Source: Alloyangia pacifica (lineage in GTDB: Bacteria; Pseudomonadota; Alphaproteobacteria; Rhodobacterales; Rhodobacteraceae). From it: a stretch of 64,000 nt of DNA. The stretch covers positions 62,001 to 126,000 of the forward strand of contig NZ_JAIVKX010000012.1 in NCBI RefSeq assembly GCF_020524285.1, read 5' to 3'. The notes under the pieces were generated by a model. It was given only the letters and a program-made list of their open reading frames with translations, was not told the origin of the DNA and did no database searches. The translations under genes and the position numbers were made by a program. Below, piece by piece: positions 61,675 through 64,000 of this stretch (its first letter is position 1; each line of letters begins with the position of its first letter).

Positions 61675-63034
61675 GCGTGAGCCCCTCGACCAGCAGCGAG
61701 GGCACCACCCGCGACAGCCAGGGCCGCGCGTCGTTCGAGGGCACCATGGAACGCAGCATCTGCCGCAGGTTGCCGGCGATGGTGACGCCCGACACCGGGT
61801 AGGCGATCTCGCCGTTCTCCACCCACCAGCCAGCGGCGCCGCGCGAGTAGTCGCCGGTATTGGGGTTGATCGTCGCGCCGATCATCGAGGTGACCACGAG
61901 TCCGCGGCCCATCTCGGCGATCAGCTCCTCCGGCGACTTGTCGCCCTGCGTCAGCTCGAGGTTCCAGACCGTCGGCGACGGGCCCGAGGAGGTGCCGCGC
62001 GCGGCGTTGCCGGTGGGCGCCATGCCAAGCTTGCGGGCGTTGGCGAGATCGAGCGTCCAGCCCTTCAGCACCCCGTCCTCGACCAGCGCACGGCGGCGGG
62101 TCGGCAGGCCCTCGGCATCGAAGGGGCGCGAGCCCGAGATGCGCGGCCGGTGCGGATCCTCGATCAGCGAGATCCCGTCCGGCAGCACCGGCTCGCCGAG
62201 CGCATCGCGCAGCCACGATCCGCCGCGCGCCACCGCGGCGCCATTGGCCGCGGCAACGAGATGGCCGATCAGCGAGGAGGCGATGCGCTCGTCGAAGAGC
62301 ACCGGGTAGGCGCCGGTCTTGGGTTTGCGCGGGTTCAGCCGGTCGAGCGCTCGGGTCGCGGCGCGGTGGCCGATCTCGGCGGGGCTGCGCAGGTCCGACT
62401 GGAAGGTGCGGCTGTCGCCGTCGTAGTCGCGCTCCATCCCCAGCCCGCTGCCGGCGATGGCCACGCAGGAGGTCGAGCGGGCGGTGCGGGCGTAGCCGCC
62501 GGCAAAGCCGTTGCTGGCCGCCAGGAACACCCGCTGCGCGTCGTAGGAGGCCGAGGCCGATTGCACCTGGCTGACGCCGTCCACGGCCAGCGCCGCCGCC
62601 TCGGCCTCCAGCGCATCGCGCTGCAGCGCGTCGGGCGCGGGGTCGGCGGCGGGATCGGCCAGTTCCAGCGCCTCGAGATCCCAGTCCGTCGCCAGCTGCG
62701 ACGGATCGGCGAGCCCGGCGTAGGGATCCTCGGGCGCCTCGCGGGCCATGGCCACGGCGCGTTCGGCCATGGCGGCCAGCGTCGCGGACTTCACGTCCGA
62801 GGTAGAGACCACGGCGCTGCGCTGACCGAGCAGCACCCGCAGGCCGACGTCGATGCCCTCGGAGCGCTCGGCGTGCTCCAGCGCGCCGGCGCGCACGTCG
62901 ATGCTGAGCGAGGTGCCGTCGATGGCGATGGCGTCCGCCGAGTCTGCGCCGGCCTTGCGCGCGGCCTCGAGCAGCTGCGCGGTCAGCTCCTGCAGGTCCC
63001 GGGCCGCCGGGTGGTTGCGCTCTGTGCCGTCCAT
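61661..63034 (-). CDS. pmbA: TldE/PmbA-family metalloprotease-like protein
   Basis: A 457-residue protein of the TldD/PmbA family. It corresponds to TldE (PmbA), which pairs with TldD in cleaving unfolded or modified peptides and in maturing peptide antibiotics. Features are the N-terminal DVRAGALEHAERSEGIDVGLRVLLGQRSAVVSTSD, and the C-terminal block NAARGTSSGPSPTVWNLELTQGDKSPEELIAEMGRGLVVTSMIGATINPNTGDYSRGAAGWWVENGEI. TldE lacks the zinc motif that TldD has, and none is seen here. The start at 63034 (MDGTERN) is chosen over longer frames. No tldD lies in the window. Confidence 0.94.
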   Translation of the reverse strand: MDGTERNHPAARDLQELTAQLLEAARKAGADSADAIAIDGTSLSIDVRAGALEHAERSEGIDVGLRVLLGQRSAVVSTSDVKSATLAAMAERAVAMAREAPEDPYAGLADPSQLATDWDLEALELADPAADPAPDALQRDALEAEAAALAVDGVSQVQSASASYDAQRVFLAASNGFAGGYARTARSTSCVAIAGSGLGMERDYDGDSRTFQSDLRSPAEIGHRAATRALDRLNPRKPKTGAYPVLFDERIASSLIGHLVAAANGAAVARGGSWLRDALGEPVLPDGISLIEDPHRPRISGSRPFDAEGLPTRRRALVEDGVLKGWTLDLANARKLGMAPTGNAARGTSSGPSPTVWNLELTQGDKSPEELIAEMGRGLVVTSMIGATINPNTGDYSRGAAGWWVENGEIAYPVSGVTIAGNLRQMLRSMVPSNDARPWLSRVVPSLLVEGLTLAGE

Positions 63035-63152
63035 GTCGCCTCCGGTATGTCGTCTGATTGATTGGGTAGGCCCCGGGGCGCTGCAAGGCAAGCTCCGGAG
63101 GCCGCTTTGGCACGCCAGCGGGCGCGGCGGGGCGCAGCGTGCCCCGCAGGGC

Positions 63153-63914
63153 TCACTCGACCGGAACCACCACGCCGATGAGCGGCCCGAGCGTGCGGCC
63201 GATGTCGGCCCGGCCGATCTGGGGTGCGAAGAGCCGCGAGACATTGCCGTCGAAGAACAGCGCGTTGGGCATCTTCAGCGCGTCGCGGTAAAGCGTGCCG
63301 AACTCGTAGAAGCTCACCGGCTCCTCGGAGATGGCAAAGACCAGCGTCTTGCCGTCGGCGGAGGTGCCGACCCCGTTGCGGATATAGCGCGAGGTGCTGT
63401 CGGGCAGGAAACGCGGGTGCAGCTCGCCGTCGATCACCAGCATCGGTCCCGACTGCGTGGCGTAGCGGCACACGGGCTTGCGGGTGAGGAAATCGCGGGT
63501 CTCGTAGACCTGCGCCTCGCCCTCGCCGATGCACAGGACGCCGTTGGGCAGCATGCCGAAGTTGCCGGGCCCGGGGCTGGAGATGACGCGCATCTCCTCC
63601 TCGCCGTTCTCGACGTAATGGCCGACCGGGGCGCGGTCCTCGTGGTACATGCCGGCGTTCATCGCGAAGGCGAGGGTCTCGCCCTTCTCGCGCAGCGCCG
63701 CGTCGAGGGGCGAGAAATGCCCCCAGACCGAGCCGTCGGGGGCGCGCAGGAAGGTGCGCAGATCCTCATCCGCGCTGACCGTGCAGAGCGTGTAGCGCCT
63801 GCCCTCGTGGCTGGCGCCCTCGCAGCTGACGGCCCCGGCCTGCGAGGCCAGCAGCGACGGCACCAGCGCCGCCGCGGCCAGCGACAGCGCGGTCAGAACG
63901 GCGCGCAGGCTCAC
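63153..63914 (-). CDS. DUF2233 (phosphodiester glycosidase-like) secreted protein
   Basis: A 253-residue protein with an N-terminal signal peptide (MSLRAVLTALSLAAAALVPSLLASQAGA). It has the DUF2233/NAGPA core: TLAFAMNAGMYHEDRAPVGHYVENGEE, NFGMLPNGVLCIG, YATQSGPMLVIDGELHPRF and LFFDGNVSRLF. Relatives include exopolysaccharide-associated proteins and the phosphodiester alpha-GlcNAcase of animals. A periplasmic glycosidase-type role is plausible; the substrate is unknown. It starts with GTG, overlapping the stop of the next upstream gene (GTGA). Confidence 0.88.
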   Translation of the reverse strand: MSLRAVLTALSLAAAALVPSLLASQAGAVSCEGASHEGRRYTLCTVSADEDLRTFLRAPDGSVWGHFSPLDAALREKGETLAFAMNAGMYHEDRAPVGHYVENGEEEMRVISSPGPGNFGMLPNGVLCIGEGEAQVYETRDFLTRKPVCRYATQSGPMLVIDGELHPRFLPDSTSRYIRNGVGTSADGKTLVFAISEEPVSFYEFGTLYRDALKMPNALFFDGNVSRLFAPQIGRADIGRTLGPLIGVVVPVE

Positions 63915-64000
63915 GCGTCGTCGTCCTCGCCCGCGTCCTGCCCCTCGACGTCGCGGCGCACCGCCTCCTGCGAGAAGATGCGGCGGGTCTCGTCGAGCCG
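63911..64000 (-). CDS. C-terminal end of an unidentified protein
   Basis: An open frame enters from the right edge and ends in TGA at 63911. The 29 visible residues (RLDETRRIFSQEAVRRDVEG... ending DAGEDDDA) form a charged, acidic tail. The 3-base overlap with the DUF2233 gene start supports a real co-transcribed gene. It is too short to identify. Confidence 0.6.
   Translation of the reverse strand, partial: RLDETRRIFSQEAVRRDVEGQDAGEDDDA

Overview
The window is high-GC, densely packed DNA from an alphaproteobacterium. The rhizobial-type rhamnose genes, the block waaA-lpxK-DUF4170-cysQ-pmbA and the set of marine transport genes suggest Rhodobacterales (Roseobacter relatives). A complete Na+-translocating NADH:quinone reductase points to a marine or salt-tolerant host. 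The exact genus cannot be read from this sequence.

Layout. 1-3.3 kb: end of a rhamnose uptake and catabolism operon (ABC permease, mutarotase, FGGY kinase) plus a hydroxyacyl/carnitine-type dehydrogenase. 3.3-6.1 kb: Lrp-type regulator divergent from arginase and ornithine cyclodeaminase (arginine to ornithine to proline). 6.1-9.6 kb: TetR regulator divergent from an EmrAB-like efflux pair, with two matching operators. 9.7-16.4 kb: DEAD-box RNA helicase, phosphate permease, Nudix hydrolase, M29 aminopeptidase, an orphan ParD-like protein and a LysR regulator. 16.6-22.2 kb: tripartite tricarboxylate transporter tctCBA overlapped by a gamma-glutamyltransferase gene, then an SLC10-type symporter. 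22.3-30.6 kb: CBS protein, nqrM and apbE divergent from nqrABCDEF.

30.6-49.5 kb is accessory DNA inserted downstream of nqrF. First comes a 1,891-bp insertion sequence (24-bp perfect inverted repeats, apparent 13-bp target duplication) that split the nqr terminator hairpin. Then comes a 16,840-bp unit (32622-49461) that starts with GTAAGCGTT, ends with AACGCTTAC and is flanked by a perfect 8-bp duplication GAAGGAAG, exactly as an IS66-family transposon should be. It carries the IS66 genes tnpA and tnpB at the left end and tnpC in the interior. Its cargo is an AAA+ ATPase directly behind tnpB, a small membrane protein, a type I restriction-modification operon (hsdM-hsdS-hsdR-ygjP) with a small HTH regulator and repeated operator-like boxes, and a nuclease-helicase pair laid out like Hachiman/AbpAB. 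I read this as a mobile defence island moved, at least once, as one IS66-type transposon. It is the main discovery here. tnpC has a one-base frameshift in a G8 tract, so present mobility is uncertain.

49.5-64 kb returns to core genome: VOC protein, NAD kinase, serine hydroxymethyltransferase, MFS exporter, MscS channel, 1-Cys peroxiredoxin divergent from an aldehyde dehydrogenase, and the lipid A/Kdo genes with cysQ, pmbA and a DUF2233 protein. A roughly 140-bp dispersed repeat with inverted ends (REPIN-like) occurs twice, in opposite orientation, at 3326-3468 and 23085-23225. No tRNA, rRNA or CRISPR array was seen.
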